From Sulfobacillus sp. (GTDB lineage Bacteria > Bacillota > Sulfobacillia > Sulfobacillales > Sulfobacillaceae): a DNA stretch of 40,288 nucleotides. The notes beneath the pieces were generated by a model that saw only the letters and a list, made by a program, of their open reading frames with translations, did not search any database and was not told where the DNA came from. Position 1 is the first letter of the stretch; each line of letters starts with the position of its first letter. Shown piece by piece: positions 1-7,905 of this stretch. A program made the position numbers and the translations under genes. The stretch is from positions 1-40,288 of the forward strand of contig DAHWKJ010000045.1 in NCBI GenBank assembly GCA_027343695.1, written 5' to 3'.

Positions 1-110
1 AGATCGCCTGGTTTGGCTGGGACGAGTTGCCAGATCAGATGGTCCCATACGCCCGCGTCGCGCTGAATCATATTCGGGCCGGGACGAGCTTTTCAACGTT
101 CGGCTGGTAA
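1..110 (+). CDS. Nudix hydrolase, C-terminal end (partial)
   Basis: The reading frame is open from the window edge (codons from base 3) to TAA at 108-110 and encodes about 35 residues. The tail reads ...WDELPDQMVPYARVALNHI... and ends in FGW, which resembles the C-terminus of small Nudix (NTP pyrophosphohydrolase-like) proteins. The Nudix box itself would lie outside the window, so the family call rests on this tail only. Substrate cannot be inferred. It is the first of several small plus-strand genes in the left patch. Confidence 0.5.
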   Translation, partial: IAWFGWDELPDQMVPYARVALNHIRAGTSFSTFGW

Positions 111-367
111 GGTCCGGATTGAATCCCGCTTGCGGCACAAACGGGGGCAAGAGAGCACTGCCACAAGGGAGTTCATTGGCTGGGAACCTCAGGACGAACG
201 AAACGTGTGCCAACTCCTTAGGGTGGATGCCTATACGGCCGTGATTCCCCGCTCTATTTGACACATGCACCGTTTTCGACCATGGGGGCACTCGAGACCG
301 TTTTCCTCGGGCACGGAACATTCCGCCGCAGGACGACGACGATATTCGGTTCAAAAGGAGAGAACGC

Positions 368-946
368 ATGAATCTGGGGCCTTGCATTTTGAACGGCCAT
401 GCGGTGCGATTGGAGCCTCTGCGTTCGTCGCATCGAGCGGGACTATTGACGGCGGCCCAGGCCACCGATATTTGGGCATGGATGTCGATGAATCTTCGCA
501 ACCCGGCGGAGCTCGACGCGTGGATGGCGAAGGCATGGGCGGAGGAGGAGCACGGTCTTTCTTATCCGTTTGTCGTGCTTGACCAAGCAACGGGCGAGGT
601 TCTCGGTAGCACCCGCTATATGGACATCCATCCGGCCGACCGGGGAGTGGAAATCGGCTGGACGTGGTACACGCCGACCGTCTGGGGTAGCGCGGTAAAT
701 CCCGAAACGAAATGGCTGCTTTTGCGGCATGCGTTTGAGGAGTGGGCAGCGCTCCGCGTTGTTTTCCGTACCGACCATCAGAATACTCACTCCCAAGCCG
801 CCATTCGGAAGTTGGGTGCCGTTTACGAGGGCACCTTGCGGAACCATCGCATTCGCCCGGATGGCTCCATGCGGCATACGGTCGTCTTTAGCATCACGCC
901 GGACGAGTGGCCGGCCGTTCGTGCCGGACTTGAACGGCGCTTATAG
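368..946 (+). CDS. GNAT family N-acetyltransferase (RimJ/RimL type)
   Basis: A 192-residue protein of the usual length for RimJ/RimL-type GNAT enzymes, which move an acetyl group from acetyl-CoA to an amine (protein N-terminus, antibiotic or small metabolite). The middle has the typical IGWTWYTPTVWGSAVN stretch of the acetyl-CoA binding region, and the C-terminal part has HQNTHSQAAIRKLGAVYEG, the family's strand-helix with the conserved N...A...K.G pattern. The ATG is preceded by an AAGGAG ribosome binding site about 8 bases upstream, which fixes the start. The substrate is unknown. It stands alone, with more than 250 bases on either side, and is transcribed toward the origin, unlike most neighbours. 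Confidence 0.85.
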   Translation: MNLGPCILNGHAVRLEPLRSSHRAGLLTAAQATDIWAWMSMNLRNPAELDAWMAKAWAEEEHGLSYPFVVLDQATGEVLGSTRYMDIHPADRGVEIGWTWYTPTVWGSAVNPETKWLLLRHAFEEWAALRVVFRTDHQNTHSQAAIRKLGAVYEGTLRNHRIRPDGSMRHTVVFSITPDEWPAVRAGLERRL

Positions 947-1264
947 CTGACAAATGTCGAGGTCTTGCCATTCGCTACGGAGCTTTTGGGGGCAATAGCT
1001 TCGCAAGGAGTTCAGCAAGAGAATGGCGAACAGAAACCGGCGAACCCGACTTGCTAGTTTCTATTAGGTGTGATCAACGGTTGGAAATGCGTTGGGTACC
1101 TTAGTTTCAGGACGATCGCGGTCATTTTCATTTTGAGGCCCTGTCTGGAACGGCCTGATTTCTGATCGCGATTAGCAAGATTCTTGAAGGGTGGTCCCAC
1201 GACTCCTGAGTGAGGGCCTACAAAGGAGGACTCTACTAAGTCGAATCGTCTGAGGAGGCATGAA
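947..1264 (+). other. intergenic stretch, no gene seen
   Basis: 318 bases between the acetyltransferase and the second Nudix gene. I see no convincing coding region. A GGTGGTCCCACG string near 1192-1203 resembles the T-box core, but no stem I or terminator accompanies it. The only clear signal is the AGGAGG ribosome binding site of the following gene at its right end. Confidence 0.5.
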
Positions 1265-1747
1265 ATGGCGTTTCCAACACACATTGTGGCTGTCGGTGGT
1301 GTCGTGGAAGATGAGCATGGGAACATTCTCCTAGTCAAGACCCACGACGGCGGTTGGGTGTTCCCCGGTGGGCAGGTGGAGGTCGGAGAGAACCTACCGG
1401 ACGCCCTGCGCCGAGAAATCAAGGAAGAAAGCGACATTGATGTAGCGGTCGGGCATTTAATTGGCATGTATTCAAATACCGGAATCCACAAATGGTATGA
1501 CGGTATCACCGATGTTCCCACGAAGTTGATGGTGGACTTTGTCTGTGAACCCGTCGGGGGCGCATTAAGCGCATCCGAGGAAACGACGGAGGGTCGTTGG
1601 GTCCCCAACGACGCGGTGCTTGATTTTATTACCGCCCCTGCTATTCGTAACCACTTTCAGGCTTACTTGGATTTCGACGGCACGGCGGCTTACATGGAAT
1701 ACGTGACAAAACCCGCGTTTGAAATTAGACACCGGGCAAGAATATGA
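1265..1747 (+). CDS. Nudix hydrolase
   Basis: A 160-residue single-domain Nudix protein. The Nudix box GX5EX7REUXEEXGU is nearly complete: G36, E42, R50, E51, E54 and E55 are in place, but the usual Gly near the end is Asp57. The catalytic metal-binding REIKEE helix is intact, so the enzyme is probably active on a nucleoside diphosphate linked to another moiety; the actual substrate cannot be read from sequence. The ATG follows GAGGAGG with a short spacer, fixing the start. It is a monocistronic gene in the sparse left patch. Together with the partial gene at the window edge it makes two Nudix genes within 1.8 kb, but too little of the first is visible to say whether they are paralogues. Confidence 0.88.
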   Translation: MAFPTHIVAVGGVVEDEHGNILLVKTHDGGWVFPGGQVEVGENLPDALRREIKEESDIDVAVGHLIGMYSNTGIHKWYDGITDVPTKLMVDFVCEPVGGALSASEETTEGRWVPNDAVLDFITAPAIRNHFQAYLDFDGTAAYMEYVTKPAFEIRHRARI

Positions 1748-1878
1748 GGCTGCCCACGCGCGGGACACCTCTACACCCGCCGCACAAGAATACTTAGCCC
1801 ACGGATTCAGGACTGTTTGTTCTAAAAATGCCCGGCGATGTCTTGGGCCGGAGTATCATGCCAAGGGGGGGAGTGTTG

Positions 1879-2436
1879 ATGAAATTTGTCCTCATCTTTG
1901 GCCCCCAGGCCGTCGGGAAGATGACCGTGGGTCGAGAGCTGGCCCAGCTGACGGGGTTTAGATTGTTTCACAATCACATGACCTTGGAGCCCTTGCTGGC
2001 CCTGTTCGGCGAGAGGCCGGAGACGTGGCGCTTGTCGAATACGTTTCGTCGGATGATTTTCGAAACCGCCGCACAAAGCACGTTGCCCGGTCTCATCTTC
2101 ACCTATGTCTGGACCTTTGATGATCCCGACGCCTGGCGATTTGTTCATGAGACGCGCACGATCTTTACCGCGGCTGGACACGACACGTTTTTGGTGGAAC
2201 TCGAGGCCGACAAGGACGTACGTCTCGCCCGCAATGACACGCCGGAACGGCTCGCCGCCAAACCCAGCAAGCGGGACGTGGCCGCTTCGCGGGAACGACT
2301 CGTCCAAGCGATGGATCGTCATCGGCTCAATTCGGAGCCCGGAGAAATAACGGACATGAATTACCTGAGAATCAATAACACTCATGTGTCGGCGGCGGTC
2401 GTAGCCCGGCGTATTGGGGACCGCTTCGGTCTTTGA
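1879..2436 (+). CDS. P-loop kinase-like protein (shikimate kinase-like NTPase)
   Basis: A 185-residue protein when started at the ATG at 1879, which follows a GGGGGGAG ribosome binding site. An upstream ATG at 1828 would add 17 residues without a good site and without family support. The N-terminus carries a P-loop, FGPQAVGKMT (residues 7-16), in which the Ser/Thr after GK is displaced by Met, a form common in a family of unassigned AAA/shikimate-kinase-like proteins annotated only as ATPases. A basic region (RNDTPERLAAKPSKRD) could be the lid. It is probably a small-molecule phosphotransferase, but the substrate is unknown. Nothing nearby suggests a pathway. Confidence 0.7.
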   Translation: MKFVLIFGPQAVGKMTVGRELAQLTGFRLFHNHMTLEPLLALFGERPETWRLSNTFRRMIFETAAQSTLPGLIFTYVWTFDDPDAWRFVHETRTIFTAAGHDTFLVELEADKDVRLARNDTPERLAAKPSKRDVAASRERLVQAMDRHRLNSEPGEITDMNYLRINNTHVSAAVVARRIGDRFGL

Positions 2437-2683
2437 GCGGTTACCCTGAGGACGCGAAGGAGCTGGACACTGGGAAGCCATAATTTGGCGCCACGCGAAT
2501 GGCTGAAGCCAGAATATTGCCAATCATTGCGCAAAATATGATTCGCGACACGAATGACGGGCTCTTGGGGGCGAAAGCGCCGCAGCAAGGCGGGGCGTAA
2601 CGCGCAAGGAGCGGACGCAGGAAATGGCGGAAAGCCTGTGGGAAAATCCTTGGGAACGTGAATGAAAAAGAGGAGTGGTCCGT

Positions 2684-3409
2684 GTGACCGTCATGGTACT
2701 GGGTAGTTATCATTTTTACACGAATCAAAACCTGTTTCGGGTCCATGAGGACGTCGCGACGGCGGATCGCCAGCGGGATGTTGCCGAGGTGGTCGACTGC
2801 TTGGCGGCATATCAACCCACGCATGTGGCCGTGGAACTGGTGGTCTCCGACCAGGAGGTTGTCGACGCCCAATACCGGCAATTTCTCGATGGCCGATGGG
2901 ACCTGCCCCCCAACGAGCGCTATCAGTTGGGATTTCGGGTGGCTCAGGCCATGAAGCTACCACGGGTGCATGCGATCGATTTCAAGAATGAGTCCGATTC
3001 GCTCACAATCGGTGACGTGATGGAGTGTGCAAAGACCGCCATGCCTGGGCTCTACCGATCGATGATGGAGGCGGGCGAACAGCGGAATCAGGGCATGCAG
3101 CACCGGGTCAGCCATCAATCGATTCGCGAGATTTTGCGGTGGATGAATCAACCGGAAGAACTCACGGGCGTGTTGCCGTTCTATCTCGCGATGACTCAGA
3201 TCCGTGACGCCAACGGCCGACGGGTGGGTCTGGAGTGGGTGGCCACCTGGCAAGCGCGGAATCTCACCATCTATGCTAACCTCCGCGAGCGAATGCAGCC
3301 CGATGACCGTTGGTTGGTCATTTATGGGGCCGACCATGTTGCGCCATTAATCCAGTTTCTTGAGGATAGCCGAGAGGTCGATCTGGTGCCGGTGTCTGAC
3401 TTTCTGTAG
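2684..3409 (+). CDS. DUF5694-like protein (TraB/GumN-like fold suspected)
   Basis: A protein of about 241 residues beginning VTVMVLGSYHF. I chose the GTG at 2684 because AGGAG lies eight bases upstream; the frame extends three codons to a GTG at 2675, but that codon overlaps the ribosome binding site. The early GSYHF...N motif, a central ERYQLGFRVAQAM segment, the HAIDF motif and a late YGADHVAPL motif are the marks of the DUF5694 family, which is distantly like TraB/GumN hydrolase-type proteins with conserved GxxH and GxxH motifs. No signal peptide is seen, so it is probably cytosolic. Its function is unknown and there is no operon partner. Confidence 0.6.
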   Translation: MTVMVLGSYHFYTNQNLFRVHEDVATADRQRDVAEVVDCLAAYQPTHVAVELVVSDQEVVDAQYRQFLDGRWDLPPNERYQLGFRVAQAMKLPRVHAIDFKNESDSLTIGDVMECAKTAMPGLYRSMMEAGEQRNQGMQHRVSHQSIREILRWMNQPEELTGVLPFYLAMTQIRDANGRRVGLEWVATWQARNLTIYANLRERMQPDDRWLVIYGADHVAPLIQFLEDSREVDLVPVSDFL

Positions 3410-3921
3410 TGATCGTAGGGCTTCTTCCCGTGCGGTGCTATCGAGAGCGCCAAGCGCGGGGCAACAGCCAGCCGGAATCCTTTATGGAGTTAATGAGGTA
3501 GATTTGGGGGCGTTAGTACATTAGTACTCGTCCCCGATCCACCCATTTTGATCGAATATCCCTGTCTCGATAAATGGCGCCGATCAACACGCAACGTTCC
3601 GGTTTTGTTCGGCATCAGAAGCCGTTGGTCCATCACAAAATCCCGATACCCTAAATTTTTAAGATGTCGGACGGATTTTAGAGATGCTCTGCGTGACTAT
3701 TCAGCACCGATTTCAATGGGATTGATTGACTCAGACTAAAGTTTAGAGTCGCTAAATCCCCATTTTCTTCCCTCCTGACTTACGGAGTCCGAGGGAGTCC
3801 GAGTTTGATCTTGTTTGTTTCGATGGAAGAGCCCTAGCGTGATGCGGGCAGGGAAGAAATGTCCACGGCGTCTAGACGCTCGACGCTCTCGTGGTGACGC
3901 CTTGAATTTTTCATGATATTC
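3410..3921. other. intergenic stretch, no gene supported
   Basis: About 510 bases between the DUF5694-like gene and the tRNA-Arg terminator. A 63-codon frame at 3548-3739 lacks a ribosome binding site and any recognisable motif, so I do not call it. Short direct repeats are visible: TTAGTACATTAGTAC near 3512-3526 and GAGTCCGAGGGAGTCCGAG near 3786-3804. I see no mobile-element ends. Confidence 0.45.
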
Positions 3922-3965
3922 CGCAAAATAAAAAACCCGCAATCGAGTGCGGGGCTTCAAATTTT
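3922..3965 (-). terminator. intrinsic terminator of tRNA-Arg
   Basis: Read on the minus strand, the sequence directly after the tRNA CCA end forms the hairpin CCCGCA-CTCGAT-TGCGGG followed by TTTTTTATTTT. This is a textbook Rho-independent terminator. The 44-base block is nearly identical (two loop mismatches) to the one after tRNA-Thr at 39817-39860. Confidence 0.9.
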
Positions 3966-3967
3966 GG

Positions 3968-4043
<76 letters not shown>

Positions 4044-4057
4044 ATGTTAGCTTGCCT

Positions 4058-4086
4058 ATTCTATCACCGCCATCGTGACTAAGCAA
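4058..4086 (-). promoter_or_regulatory. promoter for tRNA-Arg
   Basis: On the minus strand, TTGCTT (4081-4086) and TAGAAT (4058-4063) are separated by 17 bases and lie about 14 bases upstream of the tRNA-Arg 5' end, as expected for a housekeeping sigma promoter. Confidence 0.6.
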
Positions 4087-4122
4087 GGCGATGCTTTTTC
4101 CTCCATTTCAATGGATTGGAAA

Positions 4123-4215
4123 TGGCGGAGGGAGTGGGATTCGAACCCACGCTAGGCTTTAAGCCTACTAACGGTTTAGCAAACCGTCCTCTTCGGCCAA
4201 CTTGAGTATCCCTCC
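4123..4215 (-). tRNA. tRNA-Ser (anticodon GCU)
   Basis: A class II tRNA on the minus strand with a long variable arm (93 bases including encoded CCA). Acceptor GGAGGGA pairs with TCCCTCC, and the anticodon loop TTGCTAA gives GCU, reading AGC/AGU. The T-arm is GGTTCGAATCC. It lies between tRNA-Arg and the amidohydrolase gene and is one of two tRNA-Ser genes within 2 kb of serS. Confidence 0.96.
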
Positions 4216-4227
4216 ACGGCACACGCT

Positions 4228-4257
4228 ATGGTACCATACGCGCCAGCTCATTGACAA
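4228..4257 (-). promoter_or_regulatory. promoter for tRNA-Ser(GCU)
   Basis: On the minus strand TTGTCA (4252-4257) is followed after 18 bases by TACCAT (4228-4233), about 12 bases before the tRNA-Ser 5' end. The element lies in the short gap after the amidohydrolase stop codon. Confidence 0.5.
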
Positions 4258-4273
4258 GTAGAGAACACTGGAA

Positions 4274-5857
4274 TTAGCGTTCTTCGTAATACCGTAAAGC
4301 ACGTCCTGGCATGCGCCCAGTATGGCGGTTATCGTGCCAAACTAGGGACCCATTGACGTATACTCGGTGAATTCCCTCGGCGGTCTGGTGCGGATTTTCA
4401 AAGGTCGCAACGTCATCCACGCGATCTGAGTCTAACAATACTAAATCCGCCACATATCCGCTCGCAATACGCCCCCGATTTTTGAGTCCTAAGCGTTGCG
4501 CAGCCAAGCCCGTCATACGATGGATCGCTTCTTCAAGAGATACCCAGTGTTTTTCACGCACAAATTCGGCAAGGACGCGAGGAAAGGTTCCATACGTCCG
4601 AGGGTGTGGATTACCTTGACTTAACGGACCATCCGGGGCCGATCCGCCGCCATCTGTTCCCACTAAGGTACGCGGGTGACGGAACACGCGTTCCACATCT
4701 TCTTCACCCATCCCAAATCGGATCATGCTAACCTGCATCTCGTTGTCTTGAAGAATTTTTATGAGTGCCGTGACCGGCGCCATTCCCCAGTTTTCTGCGA
4801 TGCGTGCCAAACTCTTTCCTTGCAGACGGCGGTCTTGGCCATCACGCACCGTTCCGATTCGAGTACGATCCCATCCGAAGCGCGATTCCTTCGCCTCCGT
4901 CTCATTCATAATACGACGCAATAGGGTATCGTCCCGTAGACGCTCCAAAGCCTTTTGAGCACCGCCAATGAGAGCCCAATCCGGCAACAAGGCTGTCAAG
5001 GATGTTGCACTAGCCACATAAGGATATTGATCCATATATACATCCTGGCCGCTAGCGATAGCTTGGTCGATGTGCTCCAAAGTTATCCGGGTCTTGCCCC
5101 AATTGTGTGGACCCATTGCCTTATGATGCGATAACTGAACACCGACCCCCGCTTCTCGACCGATCCTAAGCGCCTCATCCACCGCTTCCACCAAGGTGTC
5201 GCCTTCATTCCGTAAATGAGAAAAATAGAGGCCCTGGTATCGGGCAATAGGGCGGGTCACTTCAACCACTTCATCCGTTGGCGTATAGCATCCCGGCGGA
5301 TAAATGAGACCCGTGGACAATCCGACAGCGCCCGCTTGCATCGCGGCATCGACAGCTTCTTGCATGGCACGGATTTCCTCTACCGAAGCGGGTGCATCGC
5401 CTTCTCCCATCACACCCCGACGCAAGGTACCATGACCAATGAGCGCTAAAATGTTGACGGCCATCTGGCCGTCGATAAAATTCAGATATTCTTTCATGCT
5501 ACTATAGGGGCGCTTCAACTGATGCCTATCGAAAAATTTTCCAACCTCGTCCTGCATATGTCCATATAAAGGCGCGCCGGAAATCCCGCACTGTCCGATT
5601 ATCTCCAACGTAATCCCTTGCGAGATCTTACTAACAGCTCGTCCGTCCGCGAATAACGTTAGGTCGGAGTGGGAATGCATATCAATGAATCCAGGGGTAA
5701 CTGTCAACCCGTCTGCTTCAATGTGGGTACCAGCAAGTGTCGGGGGTGTCGTAGCAACACGTTCGATGCGGTGATCGACGACGGTGACAAATCCCGTAAA
5801 ACCAGGAGTCCCCGTTCCATCGACAATGCGGCAGTTTGCCAATGTAAAACGTTCCAC
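4274..5857 (-). CDS. N-acyl-D-amino-acid deacylase family amidohydrolase
   Basis: A protein of about 527 residues, the usual size for D-aminoacylases, which release D-amino acids from N-acyl derivatives. The metal-dependent amidohydrolase signature GFIDMHSHSD is near residue 60, with IGQCGIS shortly after supplying the family's metal-bridging Cys. HLRNEGD and QLSHHKA supply further His ligands, and VGTDGGG supplies the catalytic Asp near the C-terminal third. The C-terminus has the usual GRIASGYVADLVLLD return strand of the small beta-domain. I prefer the GTG at 5857 (protein starting VERFTLANCRIVDGTG), which matches family N-termini; GGAGG is 12 bases upstream. A GTG at 5884 would add nine residues but overlaps the region before that site. 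The gene is flanked by two tRNA-Ser genes on the same strand. The substrate is not certain; dihydroorotase-like or other N-acyl hydrolase activities are possible. Confidence 0.88.
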   Translation of the reverse strand: MERFTLANCRIVDGTGTPGFTGFVTVVDHRIERVATTPPTLAGTHIEADGLTVTPGFIDMHSHSDLTLFADGRAVSKISQGITLEIIGQCGISGAPLYGHMQDEVGKFFDRHQLKRPYSSMKEYLNFIDGQMAVNILALIGHGTLRRGVMGEGDAPASVEEIRAMQEAVDAAMQAGAVGLSTGLIYPPGCYTPTDEVVEVTRPIARYQGLYFSHLRNEGDTLVEAVDEALRIGREAGVGVQLSHHKAMGPHNWGKTRITLEHIDQAIASGQDVYMDQYPYVASATSLTALLPDWALIGGAQKALERLRDDTLLRRIMNETEAKESRFGWDRTRIGTVRDGQDRRLQGKSLARIAENWGMAPVTALIKILQDNEMQVSMIRFGMGEEDVERVFRHPRTLVGTDGGGSAPDGPLSQGNPHPRTYGTFPRVLAEFVREKHWVSLEEAIHRMTGLAAQRLGLKNRGRIASGYVADLVLLDSDRVDDVATFENPHQTAEGIHRVYVNGSLVWHDNRHTGRMPGRALRYYEER

Positions 5858-5916
5858 GGCGCTAAATCGCCTCCAACAAAGCACCTATCCCTCAGAATAA
5901 GCACGACTTCAAAAAG

Positions 5917-6001
5917 TGGCGGAGGGGACAGGACTCGAACCTGCAAGCCTTTAGGGCGGCGGTTTTCAAGACCGCTGCGTTACCAATTACGCTACCCCTC
6001 C
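5917..6001 (-). tRNA. tRNA-Ser (anticodon UGA)
   Basis: A class II tRNA on the minus strand, 85 bases including encoded CCA. Acceptor GGAGGGG pairs with CCCCTCC, the anticodon loop CTTGAAA gives UGA, and a short GCC/GGC variable stem is present. Its place downstream of serS matches the serS-tRNA-Ser arrangement known from Bacillus subtilis. Confidence 0.95.
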
Positions 6002-6052
6002 ACAAATCTTAACTTGATTATTGTACCGCATTGGCCCTCCTCAGAAAAGAAC

Positions 6053-6562
6053 TCAATTTCTCCCTATCGGTTGTCGGTGCCTTCCGGATTGGCCTCCAAT
6101 CCAACCCAGAACCACACCAAAGAGCGCCAATTCCAGTGCGTTGTAGAATACCAAAGAAATGAAATTGGGATGCTGCACGGAATTTGACAAAATTTGCCTA
6201 TTAGTCGCGTTCAAGGTCTTGCCATGAGCCATCGCAACAAATTCCATGGCATGGATTAACGTGGCCTTTTTGGGCATGGCCACGGCGGCCACCCAATGGG
6301 CCATGCCGGCAACAAGCCCATAGCTGGCTCCAAATCCTGCCGCGGTCTGACTCGGTCCCAAACCGCGACGTGCGGCCAGACTTCCTACCATCAGCAACAA
6401 TAGAGCCGGTACCAAATTTTCCAAGACTAGCGGCCAGGACGTCGCACCAGTACCGACAATGTCCATGCTAAATCCGACAAAAAGATAGGGGATTGCTAAA
6501 GCGATTCCGATGACACTTGCTAGCAACCCCAACTTCACGCCAAAACGTAATGACGTCGACAT
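6053..6562 (-). CDS. membrane protein of unknown function
   Basis: A 169-residue hydrophobic protein with about four membrane segments (roughly residues 10-32, 45-62, 73-95 and 133-155). I do not recognise a family. The segment between the third and fourth helices is polar (KTLNATNRQILSNSVQHPNF) and probably loops out. The ATG follows GAGGGAG and starts only 14 bases after the serS stop codon, so it is almost certainly cotranscribed with mtnA and serS under the upstream T-box leader. A role tied to serine supply, such as transport, is conceivable from position only; the protein is short for a transporter and shows no transporter motif. Confidence 0.6.
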   Translation of the reverse strand: MSTSLRFGVKLGLLASVIGIALAIPYLFVGFSMDIVGTGATSWPLVLENLVPALLLLMVGSLAARRGLGPSQTAAGFGASYGLVAGMAHWVAAVAMPKKATLIHAMEFVAMAHGKTLNATNRQILSNSVQHPNFISLVFYNALELALFGVVLGWIGGQSGRHRQPIGRN

Positions 6563-6576
6563 GACTGGGCTCCCTC

Positions 6577-7842
6577 TTAGATTTCTTCGAAGCCCGGCAT
6601 ATACGATTGCAGCACCTTGGGAATGCGTACATGGCCCGTGGCGGTTTGGTAATTTTCGACGATGGCCGCGATGGTACGTCCAATCGCCAAGGCACTGCCA
6701 TTGAGCGTATGAACAAATTCCGTCTTCTTGGATCCATGGGGTCGATAACGCATGTCCGATCGTCGAGCCTGAAAATCTGTCATATTGCTCACCGAGGAAA
6801 TTTCCACATAACGATCATAGCTCGGCATCCATACCTCAATATCGTAGGTCTTGGCCTGTCCAAACCCCATATCACCCCCACACAGGAGCACAGTCCGATA
6901 CGGTAACCCTAATTCTTCCAACAGCGTCTCCGCGTCTCGTAACATGGCATCCATCGCCTCTGTAGACGTTTCGGGGGCCACGATGCGCACCAATTCCACC
7001 TTGTCAAATTGATGCTGTCGTATCACCCCGCGTGTATCACGACCCGCTGCGCCTGCCTCGGCACGAAAAGAAGGCGTATAGGCACAATATTTGAGAGGCA
7101 GATCATCTGACGCCAAAATTTCGCCTCGATGCAAATTTGTCAGGGGAACCTCTGCAGTGGGAATCAGGTAGTACCGATGATCGTCTACCGCAAACGCATC
7201 TTCGATAAATTTGGGAAATTGACCAGTTCCTACCATCGAATCATAATTGACGAGGTACGGCGGTGCAATTTCTAGATACCCACGATCGCGCGCGTGGTCC
7301 AACATATAATTGGCCAGAGCCCGGATTAATCGGGCTCCCGGTCCCTTAAATACCGTAAAGCGCGCGCCAGAAATTTTGCGGGCCCGCTCGAAATCAAATA
7401 TTCCGAGACTTTCCCCAAGGTCCCAATGCGGTTGGGGTGCAAACGAGAACCGCGGAATACTCCCTTCTCGATGGAGTTCAACATTGTCCTCCGCCGTATT
7501 CCCATTAGGCACCTCGGGTAGGGGTGTATTAGGCACCGTAAGGAGAAAGTGTCGTAATTCTTCATCTAACGGCGCGATGGAAGCCTCCAAGGCACGAATT
7601 CGATCCCCCACATCCCGCGTCCTTTCTATCAGGTCGGTGGCATCTTCACCCCGTTTCTTTCTCGTCGACACCTGCTCGGAATTTTGATTCCGTTCCGCCT
7701 TAAGCGTCTCGATTTGGGCCAGAATAGATCGCCGATCTTCATCGAGCTTCTGAACCTTTCCCAAATCCATCACGACATTTTTTTTGGCTAGCAAGGTTTC
7801 GATTTCTTGCGGATTTTGACGGATGCGCCGAATATCCAGCAT
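6577..7842 (-). CDS. serS: seryl-tRNA synthetase
   Basis: A 421-residue class II aminoacyl-tRNA synthetase that charges tRNA-Ser with serine. The N-terminal 105 residues form the long antiparallel coiled coil that grips the tRNA-Ser variable arm (DRRSILAQIETLKAERNQNS...). Class II motif 2 is seen as FRAEAGAAGRDTRGVIRQHQF, and motif 3 near the C-terminus as LNGSALAIGRT. The serine-binding TAEVPLTN is present. Two adjacent ATGs follow AGGGGAGG; the second (7842) has the better spacing and gives the family N-terminus MLDIRRIRQ. It is preceded by mtnA and followed by a membrane protein gene, and lies near two tRNA-Ser genes. The pdxS-pdxT-serS-tRNA-Ser order is as in Bacillus subtilis, except for the inserted mtnA. 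Expression is probably governed by the serine T-box upstream of mtnA. Confidence 0.97.
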   Translation of the reverse strand: MLDIRRIRQNPQEIETLLAKKNVVMDLGKVQKLDEDRRSILAQIETLKAERNQNSEQVSTRKKRGEDATDLIERTRDVGDRIRALEASIAPLDEELRHFLLTVPNTPLPEVPNGNTAEDNVELHREGSIPRFSFAPQPHWDLGESLGIFDFERARKISGARFTVFKGPGARLIRALANYMLDHARDRGYLEIAPPYLVNYDSMVGTGQFPKFIEDAFAVDDHRYYLIPTAEVPLTNLHRGEILASDDLPLKYCAYTPSFRAEAGAAGRDTRGVIRQHQFDKVELVRIVAPETSTEAMDAMLRDAETLLEELGLPYRTVLLCGGDMGFGQAKTYDIEVWMPSYDRYVEISSVSNMTDFQARRSDMRYRPHGSKKTEFVHTLNGSALAIGRTIAAIVENYQTATGHVRIPKVLQSYMPGFEEI

Positions 7843-7905
7843 CATAATCCTCCCCTACACAAATTGTTATTGTCCGCTGTTTCTCCCATTTCACGAACTC
7901 GTCTC

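Noticed and set aside
1192-1203. T-box-core-like GGTGGTCCCACG upstream of the Nudix gene
   Set aside because: The core differs from GGTGGTACCGCG, no stem I or specifier is seen, no terminator follows and the gene is not amino-acid related.
3548-3739. 63-codon plus-strand frame between the DUF5694-like gene and tRNA-Arg
   Set aside because: No ribosome binding site, no recognisable motif, and random-looking composition.
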